Positions 21,032 to 33,284 of a DNA stretch of 64,000 nt are shown here, piece by piece. The position numbers and the translations under genes are program-made. This stretch comes from Gremmenia infestans. Its lineage: Eukaryota > Ascomycota > Leotiomycetes > Helotiales > Hamatocanthoscyphaceae. The stretch is taken from assembly GCA_032629725.1 (NCBI GenBank), contig JAFEVB010000007.1:372001-436000 (forward strand), read 5' to 3'. The stretch's first letter is position 1. Each line of letters starts with the position of its first letter. A model generated the notes under the pieces. It saw only the letters and a list, made by a program, of their open reading frames with translations. It was not told where the DNA came from and did not search any database.

Positions 21032-24000
21032 ATGCTTTCAAACCCTCTACATCGTTTCTCGGCATACAATGCCTTGCCGTCGAGCGGTATGCTCAGTAAT
21101 GGACATGTTCCTTCCAATCACATGCACTCGGGTCTCGATACTCTAGCCCACGGATCACAGTACGCCCTCCAACAACTACAACAACACGTCGATCACCAGA
21201 ATTCTCAAGTTCATAGGAATCACAATTCTAAACATCGCCAACATCCTTATGGACATGGGCCTGCTAGTGGCCGGTCCAATGGCGCAGGTGTTTCTGGGCC
21301 GATCAGACGGCGCATCAGCAGAGCCTGTGATCAATGCAACCAGCTCCGAACAAAATGCGACGGACAGGCACCGTGCGCTCATTGTGTTGGTAAGTTTTAA
21401 GCAATGATATCATGAGAGATTTATCTACTAACACTTGTTTGTAGAATTTGGCTTGGGATGCGAATACATCCGAGAACGCAAGAAGCGAGGTAAGGCCTCA
21501 CGCAAAGATCTAGCACAGCAAGCGGCGGCAGCAGCAGCAAATGGGCAGAAATCTCCCACTGGTAGATCTTCTGGAGAGAGATCACCCACTGAGTCTCGAC
21601 ATGAGAGCGGCGGCTCAGCTACTACCTCCCTCGCAAACGACAATAATGATTTCAAACGACCTCAGGTGCAGAGAGCTCTAAGTTTAAACACAACGGGACT
21701 CGACAATGGATCCGCGCGTGAAACCCTCAAGGGAAGGCTGCGAACTGGCAGCCTCGAGAGCCTCACAGAAGTTCCCCATGGACATCAGCCTCACTTGGGT
21801 GGTCGTGCAGAAGCGGATCAAATCGAAAGCCCCGCGTCCCTGAATATTAGCGGCTATTCTAGCATGCATGGCTATCGACCCGCCATCAATTCCCACCTAA
21901 TGAACAGCAATGGCGGTAACTTCAGTGCCGGACAGGGCTCTTTACCCGGCTACACAGATCTCCAGTATGCCATCCAAACTCAAAGCCCAACTCATTATCC
22001 GGGAAATACTCCGGGACCCTTTCGTTTAGGCGATAGCCCTCTGCCCGGGTTCCCCATGGGGTCGGATGCCACATCGCCGGGAGGATGGATGTCATTGCCA
22101 TCACCATCTAACCAGTATCAACAACACGTGACACAGAACTTCAACACTCCTCTTCGTTACCCCGTCTTGCAACCCCTCGTACCGCATTTGGGAAACATCA
22201 TCCCTTTATCCCTAGCCTGTGATCTACTCGACTTGTACTTTGCAAGTTCATCGTCGGCCTTGATGCACCCGACGTCACCATATGTCCTAGGATATGTCTT
22301 CCGAAAACACTCCATCCTCCACCCAACTAAACCGAGACAATGTACCCCAGCGCTGCTGGCCAGTATGCTTTGGGTTGTTGCCCAGACTAGTGATGCCGCG
22401 TTCCTAACAGCACCTCCTTCGTCCCGGGGGAAGATCTGCCAACGTCTACTGGAGCTTACTGTGGGCCTTCTGAAGCCTCTTATCCATGGTTCCTCCGACG
22501 GGGACAGCTCGCCAAATTTCTCCAACACTGTTATAAATGGTGTTGCCCTTGGAGGTTTGGGTGTTGCGATGCCTGGATCTATGAACTCCGATAGCCTCAC
22601 AGGAGAAACAGGAGCCTTCGGTGCTACTGGAACTCTTGATGATGTGGTGACCTATATGCACCTTGCTACCGTCGTCTCCGCGTCAGAATATAAGGGAGCC
22701 TCTCTCCGCTGGTGGAATGCTGCTTGGTCTTTAGCACGTGAGTTGAAACTTGGAAGGGAGCTACCCCAGAGCAGCCTTGCGACAATGTCCCAGAGCACTG
22801 GCACAATGTCCCCACAACAGCCAGCAGCAGGTGTCAACGATGTGGATGCAGATGGAGAAGCCGATGATGATGTCCCGCACGGCGCAATTACAGAAGAAGA
22901 GCGAGAAGAGAGGAGAAGGGTGTGGTGGTTGGCCTATACTGTGGACAGGCATCTCGCTCTATGTTATAACAGACCTCTGTTCTTATTAGACATTGAGTGT
23001 GATGGCCTTCTCCAACCCATGGATGATACACTGTGGCAAGTGAGTACCCCTATTTCATAAACTTCCAAGGCCCAAATCAGGGATTTCAATTTATGGAGCA
23101 TTTACCAAACATGGTTCTGAGAACAATCCAGGGCCGAGGTGTCTAATGACATATTTTGAAACGGGAGAATCTTGAAGCCGTTGCTGACTAGTTTCTCCAT
23201 AGGCTGGAGAATTTTATACTGGTGATTCAAGCATTCATATTACTTCCCCAAGTGGCACACCACGGATTAGAAGGAGAGGACCTAACTTTGAATGTACTGG
23301 ACATAGCATATTCGGATACTTCCTACCACTCATGACAATCCTCGGGGAGATCGTAGATCTCTATCACGCTAAAAACCACCCTCGATTTGGCATCGGCTTT
23401 CGTTCAGCCCAGGAATGGGATGACCACGCCAGCGAAATCGCCAGACAGTTGGAAGCCTATGGTCAAAGTCTCCAAGATTTCGAGGCCAGAAACCTCAGCA
23501 CTCCGGTCGAAGAGCCCGGAAACCCGATGGACGAAGGTATTGACACTAATACGGACCACACTGAAATCGGCACGCCATCCGCCCACTCAATCAAAACAAC
23601 CTCATCTGCTCACATTTCCGAGGCTGATATACAAACTCGAATTGTCGTTGCCTATGGAACCCACGTGATGCACGTCCTTCACATCCTGTTGACAGGAAAA
23701 TGGGATCCCATTTCCCTACTAGACGACAACGACCTGTGGATCTCCTCGCAAAGCTTCATCAACGCCACCGGTCACGCAGTCAGCGCAGCGGAAGCCATCG
23801 ACCACATCCTTGACTACGATCCCGGACTCGAATTCATGCCGTTCTTTTTCGGTGTGTATTTGCTTCAGGGGAGCTTTTTGCTCCTGCTAATTGCAGACAA
23901 GCTACAAGTGCGTGCTGCAATCTCCCTTCTCCGTGAGATACGTCCGCATGGATGGATACTGACTGGTAGCTGCTTTCATTAGGTCGAAGCGTCCCCTAGT

Positions 24001-24269
24001 GTGATCAAAGCGTGTGAGACGATTGTGCGCGCACATGAGGCTTGTGTGGTTACACTGAATACTGAGTATCAGGTAAATCCTCTAACTTGTATCTACAAGT
24101 CCATAAAAGCTGATACTGTGAGTAGAGAAACTTCCGTAAAGTAATGCGTTCCGCGCTGGCGCAAGTCAGAGGGCGTGTCCCGGAAGATTTTGGCGAGCAG
24201 CAATTACGGCGGCGAGAGGTGCTTGCTTTGTACCGCTGGACGGGCGATGGAACCGGTTTGGCTCTTTGA
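21032..24269 (+). CDS. xlnR: xylanolytic transcriptional activator XlnR/Xyr1, Zn2Cys6
   Basis: Five exons: 21032-21389, 21445-23039, 23203-23907, 23983-24072 and 24126-24269; 963 aa, close to Trichoderma Xyr1. It starts [17 protein letters not shown], like Xyr1. The zinc cluster from residue 99 ([13 protein letters not shown], then [13 protein letters not shown]) is interrupted by intron 1 at 21390-21444. Next come [12 protein letters not shown] and a poly-Ala tract, then the conserved middle ([25 protein letters not shown]), the fungal TF domain ([33 protein letters not shown]) and the C-terminal activation region ([30 protein letters not shown]). It ends [10 protein letters not shown], which is nearly invariant in the family. 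XlnR is a nuclear activator of xylanase, cellulase and pentose-catabolism genes that binds GGCTAA-type sites and is subject to CreA repression. Confidence 0.96.
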
Positions 24270-24815
24270 TTCATTTGCTCCGACTATTGGGTGGCTTGGA
24301 TGGTGTTTTGGAGGGGATCTATGGTTTCTTGGGGAGGTCGGAAATGCGGAATACATGATGATGCTTGAATTTGGAGCGAGGAAATAAATGATGGGACGAT
24401 CTGGAGCATAATTGGAAATATCGGATTGGATTTTGGGATTAGGATATGATTTATGTGTGTTTTCACCACTAGCTGTATATTGCTTTTCCCTTTGGGTCTT
24501 GTGATGAGCAGATATGGGTGGCGCTCTATTGTATGATGAGTTTGCTATTGTCTGGGAATTTGCTATATTGTTTATTGTCTATACCACAGAAAAGCAAATA
24601 CTTGATGTTAATTCATTCTCAGAGGCGAAAAGCCCAGTTCAAAACTACGCTTTTCATCCCTATGACTTCGTCTGATCAATGGTTATCGATCTTAATGTTG
24701 AATCCTGAGCAGACGTCTCACATCTTAGACTGTGAGACATTCAAGTAGCGTAAAAGGTAGGAACAACTGGAAACACAGCTATCTATTTATTCTTCAGTAA
24801 TGCTTTTAAACCTCC
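24270..24815. other. intergenic between convergent xlnR and SRPBCC gene
   Basis: 546 bp, AT-biased, with only random short frames. Expected to hold the two 3' untranslated regions. Confidence 0.5.
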
Positions 24816-25640
24816 CTATATACTCCTCCGTTTTGTATTCGCCTCGCCCTCACCAACGCGTACATTCAACTCGGTACCCTCCAAAAAGGCCTTCACATCC
24901 CTCGCATAGTCCCCAAAACGATCACAAAGACTGCTCCCGGCAATCCTCTTAACCACCGGACCCAGCACGCCGCTAAAAGTCTCCCAACACGTATAATCCG
25001 TGCCGCCCTCCTCGCGCGCTACGAACTCCATGACCCTTTCCGAGCGATACTGCCAATCTGCCCACCCCGTCGTCTTCCACGCCAGTCTATAGCCGCTCCT
25101 CTTGACGCCATCGCCATCGCCCTCCTTCTCGGAGTCTATTATGCGCTCGAGCACCGTCACGGCGATGGTTTGCGCCCGCGTGCGTTTCCGGCCGGGCACT
25201 AGGCCGTCGCCGCTCAGGAATACATCGATTAGAACCTCACTGCCCCGTTCCAACCAGCCCTGACTCTCATCCCCGCCATGACCACCGAAATCTTCAATTC
25301 CATACCCCTCTCCCTCTCCCTCTCCAGATAAATCAGATACTCCCGTACCCGTACCCGTACCCGTACGCGTACTCGTACTACTCCGTCTCCCTTTCCCATT
25401 CGATTTCGAGGTACGTAGTATGACACCACGTGGACAAAACGTATTCCATTTCGGCCATGTTGTCGTATCGCGGATAGTATTCAGGACCGCGAGCGGCGAG
25501 GCTGAGATTCGCGTGCGGGCTATGACTGTGAAGGTGCCGCTGGCGCCGTGGGAGGGCACGGGTAGTGGTGCTATTATGTCTGCGGTGACGGGTGCGGCGG
25601 CCGAGATGGGTTCTTCGGATGTGGGGTATCGGGGAGGCAT
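24816..25640 (-). CDS. SRPBCC (START-like / polyketide-cyclase fold) domain protein
   Basis: A single exon of 274 aa from ATG 25640. After a Pro/Ala-rich N-terminus, FTVIARTRISASPLAVLNTIRDTTTWPKWNTFCP is the usual first strand and helix of an SRPBCC hydrophobic-ligand fold. The C-terminal half (YRLAWKTTGWADWQYRSERVMEFV, then GGTDYTCWETFSGVLGPVVKRI) completes the fold, with a long final helix. Between them is an insert of simple repeats: Thr-Gly pairs and Glu-Gly pairs, encoded by tandem hexamers at about 25308-25375. These repeats are probably variable in length between isolates. Ligand and function are unknown. No signal peptide. It lies between xlnR and nirA but nothing ties it to either. 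Confidence 0.75.
   Translation of the reverse strand: MPPRYPTSEEPISAAAPVTADIIAPLPVPSHGASGTFTVIARTRISASPLAVLNTIRDTTTWPKWNTFCPRGVILRTSKSNGKGRRSSTSTRTGTGTGTGVSDLSGEGEGEGYGIEDFGGHGGDESQGWLERGSEVLIDVFLSGDGLVPGRKRTRAQTIAVTVLERIIDSEKEGDGDGVKRSGYRLAWKTTGWADWQYRSERVMEFVAREEGGTDYTCWETFSGVLGPVVKRIAGSSLCDRFGDYARDVKAFLEGTELNVRVGEGEANTKRRSI
25305..25376. repeat. coding microsatellites (CCCTCT- and CCGTAC-type hexamers)
   Basis: Two short tandem hexamer arrays within the SRPBCC gene encode Glu-Gly and Thr-Gly/Arg-Thr repeats. They stay in frame because the unit is six bases. Confidence 0.75.
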
Positions 25641-26752
25641 TTCTTTTTTAAAAAAATAAAAAAATATATATATATAATCTAAACTTTTATTTTGAGGTCA
25701 TTCCCCCACTACATACCGTGGAGTGGACGGGTACCTGAGCCTCGCCGGATGAATGAATGAATGAATCAACGAACAACGGGAGTTCCAGACGTACGGGACG
25801 AACGGGAAGACGCGGGAAGGAAGGGTGAACAGTTAGCCAGCTAGCTAGTGGGAGCTGAAGAAGTGAAATGGCGCTCAGTGAAAGAAACTAAAGCTCAGTG
25901 AAGTAAGTTCTCCGTTCAGATAAGAAAAATATAGAAAAAAACAAAACAAAAAGAGCTTACGAGTCCGCATCTAGAATGTGTATCAGGTACAGCCCAGACC
26001 CAGAATGTTTCAACGACCGCCTGACACGTGATGGATGCATCGCATTCTTCCAAGTTCCATCCCATCCTATTCATCGTTTGATCATTTGTAGCGTGATGTG
26101 AGACCCCAGATCCTAACGGTCGTTACGGTACCTTCTTACGGTACTGTATTTGCTGATCCCTGGCAGGAAGATCTTTTCTTCTTCTTCTTGGCGGAAGGGA
26201 GGTACCCCTGTACGTATGGCGTGGGATGATGAGAGGGAGAGGGGAGGCTAACCTAATCATTATGGACAAGGGGAGGGAGGACAGGTCACCTTCTGCTTTT
26301 AGTAGTCTCAGAGCGTGGCGTATGTGCGGTAAAGGTCCGTGTAATGGATTGTACAATGGGGGTGGCGCTCGACTATTGTTTATATAGTATCATACGGTCG
26401 GTACCTATCTTCCTGAAACTGTGAAATCTTTCTTGAACTGTGAACTGAATCTATGCTTGATTATTGAAATCAAAGTCAAATTATAGACTATGATCTTAAG
26501 ATAGTAAGGGCAACTGGATATGGTTACCCTTGTATACAGCTTGTATGACGCGGGACAATACGAAGTAAATACCGCTTGATAAAGACTAGCACTCATATTC
26601 TACATCATAAGTTTCATAAATACCCACCCCCCAAAGAAAGATCTCAACTCCATCGCTACATTTGTTTAACATCAATCATCATCGCAGCGCCGTCGCCCTA
26701 TTTCCCCGAAACCGCCAAGTTCAACCTCCCTCCATCCAAAACCCCCAAATAC
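25641..26752. other. intergenic region with AT and tetranucleotide repeats
   Basis: Holds a poly-A/TA run (25648-25678), a short (GAAT)n tract near 25750-25767 and pyrimidine-rich sequence. It contains the SRPBCC promoter and the nirA 3' region. See the nirA entry for a possible last exon at about 26586-26655. Confidence 0.5.
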
Positions 26753-29735
26753 TTACGTGTAATTCCAATCATCATCCCCGCCGAAATCATCATTACGCCC
26801 ACTAGTCGGAGGGAGATAGAAACTAGGCCCAACTCCCACCAAACTGGAAAGGTCCGGCGACGACGTCGCGTTTCCATTCCCATTCCCATTCCCAGTGCCA
26901 GTACTCATATCCTCAGAATTGCCCATTCCCATCCAATTATCGAACCCAACCGCCAGACTAGCCTGGTCCCGAAGCCACCAGTCCCCACTGTCAACGAGCG
27001 CGTCCACGCTCCCGAACATGGTGTTTGGGCTCAGTTGTCTAGCTGAGTCTGTGGACTCGGTGCGTGGAAGGTCGCTGTTGGGTGATAGTCTCGAGCGGGA
27101 GGTGGGCGTCGAAGTTGATTGCGTGTTGAATGATGTGTTGTGTGTATATGGGAGAGAAGACATAACGGAGTCGGTAGTCATACTCATAGATCCTACATTG
27201 TTGGATGTTGCTCCCCGGTTCGTAGCTGAGTGATTCATTGAATTCTGTACATTCGAGGCTGGCTTGCTCGTACCATTCATAGGAGGAAAGGATTGCGAGT
27301 CTGGCAGGTAGCTGTAGAGACTCTGTTGTAATTGGCTATGACTGCGGATAGGTTTAGGTGGAATTATGGCTTGTAGTTGAGGAATGTGATGAGGTGAGGT
27401 AAGCGTTGGTGGCGGTGTGGTGACTACTAGCTCCTGCTTGGGCGAGGGAACATCTGACGTGCTAAAGAAGCCGAATCTAGCATCTGCCCGAGTGAAGACT
27501 TGGGCAGCTTCTGCGGGCAGGTCGATTTTCCATTTCCTAGCCAAGACACTGAGGATACTCAAAGTCCGACGTGCACACAACCAGTCTTCTGCAATCTCCT
27601 CGAGGTGCTTGACTCCATGGATGATATCTCTCTTTGCCGTTTTCTCAGGCAGATTGAGAAGATGAATAGTGCATGCCGAATGCACAATGTAGACTGCAAT
27701 GTTGCAAATTTGGCGAAGACCATATGTTCGTTTATATAGGCGCATAAGCTTCGACACTGAAGCTGCAGCTTGAGTGCATAACTTTCGAGGTGAAACATGA
27801 GACGGAAGTGGCGAGGTTGATGGATTGTACTTGAGGAAAGGACGGAACAGATGGATGTATAAAAGATGAAAGAACATGCTACAAGTGTATTAGTGTGCCG
27901 AGTTTTGTTAGGTGGACTTTTGACATACTGCATAAGGAGAACATTGGGTAACTGTCCGTCCTTCGCTTCAAGCTCTTTTGGTAGCTCTCTTCGCCATGCT
28001 TCAAGTCGCGTTTGCAATTCGCTAAGTTTCTTTAGCTCCTGAGACCTCCCTACAGATTTCTCAAGATGTTGGGGATGGTAAAAGAAGATCAATAAATCAC
28101 TACTAATTTCGCACAGTGCTGAAATTTGAAGCGCCACAGCTCTTGTCCGTGAAGCCTGAGAATGTAGCTGGCCTACGCCATTATCTGTGTAAGGCGACCA
28201 AATATCGGAGTCCTCGTCGGGAAAAACATCATACTTTGGCACTGTAATATTTGACACGGGCAATTGAGGTAGTCGTCCCAGGTAGTTGGACCAGCATTTA
28301 TCGAACAAGAAGCAACCCCAAAAGGTAATTCTTCGGGCGTCGATTTCTCCTTCGTCCATGGTCTCTTTGTTGTTGGTCATTCCGCCGGAATCCAAATTCA
28401 AGCCCATATCTTGGGCCATTCGGAAACTCATCCCACTGTAGACCCACCCTTTGGCTTCCCGACCACATCCAGCCTCGCGAACAGACATCAGACACAGAGC
28501 TTGGATAGTGGTTAGTCTGGGCTTTTCATATTCGTCATTCTCAACAATAAGTCTCTTTGCCTCAGCGAAGAACGCATCACCCTTCGACGTTGGATCGTTT
28601 GGATCAGCGCAACCTTTTGGCGAATTGGTAAAATGACATCCTAGAGCCAGCATGGCATTGACCAGAAGGCTTGAACAGTATGCCGTCCGCTTAGGAGGTC
28701 CAACTGGCTTCCCTAAGAGGAAATCTCTATAGAAAAGACTTTTTGATAATGTCGTAAAGTAAGGATAATGCCAGGTGAAATACATGTTAATTAAGTGTAC
28801 AATGACTTCTGTATCCATAGTCACTTTGGTCCAACTTGTCAACGGATCTTCCTGTTGCTGGTAGACGTCAGATCCAGTAAATTCTTCATCGTTCGTTGGG
28901 TCTAGATATATCAAATTTGATGTCCCACCGAGGAATCGTACGGATCCATTTTCAAGCCTCAACTCTCCCATTTTCCCAGATAGTTCGGTTTCGAAGGTCG
29001 GAAGATTTGCAGTCGTATATGCAGGATTATCATCAAGCCCTTCCTCTTCTTCTTCGAGGCCTTGTTCCTGCCGTAATATGTTATCCGCAACATCGTCCAG
29101 GCTTTCACATGTACGAATCTGCTTTATAAGAGCCGGAACGTCATCCTCAACCGCATTCAATATTGCTTGGACCAGCGTCTGCAGCGTCGAGTTCCGAGTC
29201 TTCAAGCTGTCGATCTTTTCCTTGTATACGCCTTTCCGTCTATGGTCGCTATTTGGGTCGTACACGCATTCTAAAAAGACAGACATTAGCTTGAGTCATA
29301 TTGTGCAAGTGGGTTCGCAGGCAATCAAGACTCACCAGTTCTATATACACTGGAACAGGCAGCACAACTCGGCGTGTTTCCATCGCATTTCGACTTCCTC
29401 TTCCTACACGCAATGCAAGCAGTGCTAACACATCGTCTCTTGATTGCGGCTGCCTCTCTGCTGCCCCTTGATTTCTTCTTCGCCGGTGGTCCGCTGCCAT
29501 TATTCATATCCAAACCCGACTCCCCGTCAACTTCCCCCCCTTGCATGTGTATCTGCTCCGCATCTTTGGTGTCTGCCATATATGGCGAGGCACAGTGATG
29601 CGGGATGAGTTCAGGATCTTGCGACTTTGAAGCTCTGGCCAGGTTCATCAAGGCCCCGCTCCTAATTCTCCGCGTTCGGCTTTGTGGTATCGTGGGGTTT
29701 CGCGCGTTATTATTATTGGATATTATGGGACGCAT
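26753..29735 (-). CDS. nirA: nitrate-assimilation transcription activator NirA/NIT4, Zn2Cys6
   Basis: Three exons: 29336-29735, 27929-29270 and 26753-27878 (introns 65 and 50 bp); 955 aa. The zinc cluster uses Cys107, 110, 117, 124, 127 and 135 (CIACRKRKSKCDG...CAAC, last Cys after intron 1) and is followed by VYDPNSDHRRKGVYKEKID, a block specific to NirA/NIT4. The fungal TF domain follows (VIVHLINMYFTWHYPYFTTLSKSLFYRDF; GKPVGPPKRTAYCSSLLVNAMLALG). The C-terminus is Ser/Thr/Asn-rich and ends in acidic, Gly- and Asn-rich sequence, as expected for an activation domain. NirA works in the nucleus with the GATA factor AreA to induce nitrate and nitrite reductase genes. ATG 29735 is the first in frame; 29652-region and 29583-region methionines are alternatives. 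The stop overlaps a consensus GTAAGT donor, so a short further exon is possible. Confidence 0.94.
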
Positions 29736-31006
29736 GAAATATAAGCCGCTTGTAAATCTTTCTGGAGATCTGAAGAACGGGTGGAACTTTGAAGATTATC
29801 TCCACTCGGATGTTGAGGAAAGCTGACAAAAGGTCAGACCTACAGATTGCGGATACAAATCTGGATAATGATCTCATCTATCGGAAAACAGATCCAAATC
29901 CAAAATCCCCTTCTGGTGGTACTGATAAGGATTCTAAAAGGCCTGGCTTTCTAATGGGTACTGATGATTGGAGCGTACGCCAGCTGCATGGTGATCTAGA
30001 ACTTAGGTCGATTCTTTAGCTTCAAGCAGCTTCCTACCCTACTAATAGGCAATAAATGCTTGAAGGCTTGAATGCTTACCTACCTAGGTAAGTGTTTTCT
30101 TATTTATTTATTACTTAATGGTCCTTACTCTCTTTTTTATACTTCCCATTCTTAAGATTCTATTCGAAATACCCTTTGGAGGTTTGAGCCCCCAAATACT
30201 TCAAGCCATATTGCTCTTCTTCTTCTGGTTCCATATAGTCTTTTGCAAGATCTAGTAACTCTCAAGCAAGCCATAAAGATTACAAGCGCATTTTCTTGTC
30301 CTATAGTAGCTCCGTCTTCTTACATGCCTTTGCAGCAAACCCAGAAAGAGAAACGAGCTATTCGCAACATATGTCAAGATATTGAAAGAGTGATTATTGT
30401 CTCTTAACACTCATTCATTCACTTACTGTGGATTGTTTCTCTTACTAGCTCGCTCAGCTCACTTGCGTGAACGTATACATATAAGGATTCGCCGCCATGT
30501 CAGTCGTGTCGGAAGATGGATACCGGCGAGGACTCGGCACCGAATATGTTGCTGCCGTTAAGTTCGAGGTTTATCGCCGCGTCCCGTCCGCCGGGATTAC
30601 CGTAATAGGTTAGGTGGTTCGGCCACGGCTATACGGCACGTTATATAGTAGGACCTTTTGAAATTCCCCCCGCAATTGGGGAAAAAACATACTGGGTAAG
30701 CAGACTCGCAGATTCTAATAATTACGAGTTGTCGCGTAAAACAACATCTCTGACTGGATGACCGGTAGTCGGCATCTGTAGTTTATATGCTCACTTCGTA
30801 ATTCCGTAATCTCCATTGAATCGCATCCCCCGCCCGCCTCCTTTAGTGCTTGATACGTAGGTAGGTAGGTATGAATCTTCCTTGTTCGTTTTTATAAAGA
30901 CTTCACTTGCCCTCTCTTCTCCAACGTCCAAGTGAGTAAAGGGCCAAGCTGCTAGCAATAAGTCATCTCGAAGTGGCGTGGCATTGATTAGACGATCCAA
31001 TCAATC
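29736..31006. other. divergent promoter region of nirA and the MFS gene
   Basis: 1.27 kb between two outward-facing genes, with no recognisable gene beyond the short ORF at 30497. It contains pyrimidine-rich runs and a (GTAG)n-like tract near 30855-30870. Confidence 0.55.
30497..30613 (+). CDS. 38-codon small ORF with strong Kozak context (possible uORF of the MFS gene)
   Basis: ATG 30497 is preceded by CGCCGCC, a near-ideal Kozak context, and runs 38 codons to TAG 30611-30613. It lies 0.4-0.5 kb upstream of the MFS start in a local GC-rich patch. If the MFS leader begins upstream of it, it would act as a translated upstream frame. No similarity is recognised and chance is quite possible. 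Confidence 0.25.
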   Translation: MSVVSEDGYRRGLGTEYVAAVKFEVYRRVPSAGITVIG

Positions 31007-32824
31007 ATGGCCGATTCCGAAGAACCATCACAGCTAACGAGGCATAATACGTTCGGCACCACATCCAGATCACATTCGCCGGGACTCGCTCGGCTTGTTT
31101 CCAGAACCCACCTCGATGACCACGCGGCGCAACACGGCCACGGGTACCACGATCATAACCACGACCGGGCCGATGAAGCAAGTACCGAAGATACTGATGT
31201 AGCCGATGAGAAGGACGAGGACGAGGACGAGGCTGCGGGAGGTCTCAACCCAGAATCAAGTACGGACGTTGAGCCAGAAGTACGAGATGGAATTGAAGAC
31301 CAGAGAGATATTGAAGCAGGGCCCAAATTACAGAAATCAAAATCCTCAAGGAGTCGGAGGAGTCTAAGAGATTCGAATCTGGTTGCTTGGGATGGCCCTG
31401 ATGATCCCAAAAATCCGAAGAACTGGTCAAATGGACGCAAATGGGCGGCTACCCTAGTTGTCTCGTCTTTCACCTTCATCTCCCCAGTCTCGTCCTCGAT
31501 GGTGGCCCCCGCGCTGGGAGCTATTTCACGGGAGTTCAATATTACCAATGAAGTTGAACAGTCCTTGGTATTATCAGTTTTCGTCTTGGCTTACGCCATA
31601 GGACCGTTATTCCTCGGCCCCCTGTCAGAGATGTATGGGAGGACTATCGTTTTGCAAGGTGCCAATCTGTTATATTTATTCTTTAATCTTGGATGTGGGC
31701 TTGCGCAGACGAAGGGCCAAGAGATTGCTTTCCGATTTTTGGCTGGGTTAGGTGGAAGTGCTCCCTTGGCGATTGGTGGGGGAGTCTTAAGTGACCTCTT
31801 CACGGCAGACCAGCGTGGTAAAGCAGTCAGTATCTATAGGTAAACCCCGCAAGATCCAGATCCAGCTCCAGTCATGCTAAATAGAGACAGCTTAGCCCCA
31901 TTGCTAGGTCCAGCTATTGGACCAATTGCAGGTGGTTTCATCACGGAGAATACCACCTGGAGGTGGGTGTTTTACGCAACTACAATAGCGGATGGTGTTA
32001 TCCAGGTCGTGGGATTATTCTTCCTCCAAGAAACATACCCACCTGTTCTTTTGGACCGCAAAAAGAAGGCGCTTATCAAAGAAACCGGCAACGAAGCATT
32101 ACACACCGAGTACGACAATCCAAACCGCACCGTCATGAAAGCCCTTTCAATCTCCTTCAGTCGTCCCTTCAAGCTCCTGGGAACACAGATCATTGTTCAA
32201 GTTCTTGCGCTCTACATGGCCTATCTCTACGGGCTTATGTACCTGGTTCTTTCGACATTTCCAGCGCTATGGGAAGACGAATACCACGAAAGTATCGGTA
32301 TTGGCGGTCTCAACTACATCTCCCTTGGTGTGGGATTCTTCATTGGAACTCAAATCTGCGCCCCATTGCAAGATAGAATATACCGCGCGCTCAAGAAGCG
32401 GAATAATGGTGTGGGAAAGCCGGAGTTTCGCGTCCCCCTCATGATTCCTGGCGCGCTACTAGTTCCGATTGGGCTCTTCTGGTACGGATGGAGCGCACAG
32501 GCTCATACGCATTGGATTGTTCCCAACATCGGAGCGGCTGTCTTTGCCGCTGGAGTCATTACTGGTTTCCAGTGCATCCAGACGTATATCGTAGATGCGT
32601 ACACGCGATACGCCGCCTCTGCAGTTGGGGCCGCAACTGTGTTGCGAAGTTTGGCTGGGTTTGGCTTCCCTCTCTTTGCGCCGTATATGTATAGATCTCT
32701 TCACTATGGTTGGGGCAATAGCTTGCTCGCCTTTATAGGGATTGGGCTTGGATGGCCGGCTCCTATCTTGCTGTGGTTATATGGCGAGAAGCTTAGGAAG
32801 AGGTCAACGTTTGCGGCGGGTTAA
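31007..32824 (+). CDS. major facilitator superfamily transporter, DHA1 (drug:H+ antiporter-1) type
   Basis: Two exons: 31007-31839 and 31891-32824, intron 51 bp; 588 aa. The first 145 residues are cytosolic, with a His-rich stretch (HDHNHDRADE) and an Asp/Glu run. Then NPKNWSNGRKWAATLVVSSFTFISPVSSSMVAPAL begins TM1. The A-loop motif is GPLSEMYGRTIV. The antiporter motif is LAPLLGPAIGPIAGGFI, rebuilt across the intron (IYS-LAPLLG). GAATVLRSLAGFGFPLFAPYMYRSLHYGWGNSLLA is typical of fungal TPO/FLR-like DHA1 exporters. It is probably a plasma-membrane proton-coupled exporter of drugs, polyamines or toxic metabolites. Substrate is unknown, and no biosynthetic cluster adjoins it. Confidence 0.88.
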
Positions 32825-33284
32825 TGAGACGATGAAATTTGAAAACTGAAGAGCGAGTTGGATTTACTGCATCACTGGTTTGGGGTTGGGTTGCATTAGC
32901 ATAGCATGGCATAGCGTTGGTTGCAAAAGCGTGGTATTGGAAAACATATATTCATTGGTGTCCCTTAACTAACGGACAATAATATAATACACAGAAGTAG
33001 ATACGACCTCAAAACTAAATATAATTACTTGTACATTGTATAATTCTACATCTCTCCAAATGCTGATCATGTGACACAACCCCCACATGCAAGACATAAC
33101 CCCGCATTTAGCTTCTTTTCACCGCCTACAAGTAGCAAGAAGGCTGAAGCTCCGTTTGTTCTTGTTTTCTGTCTTTCTTTCCAAGATCTCCCCTCAATTA
33201 ATCGTACCACAGTCATTATTCTCCCAGCAAACTAACCTTGTTCAATTTCCGAATACCTCTCAGATTAAATCCCAAGCAACGAAA
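32825..33284. other. intergenic between MFS gene and DcpS gene
   Basis: 460 bp with an AT-rich first half and a pyrimidine-rich stretch before the DcpS start. Nothing specific recognised. Confidence 0.45.
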
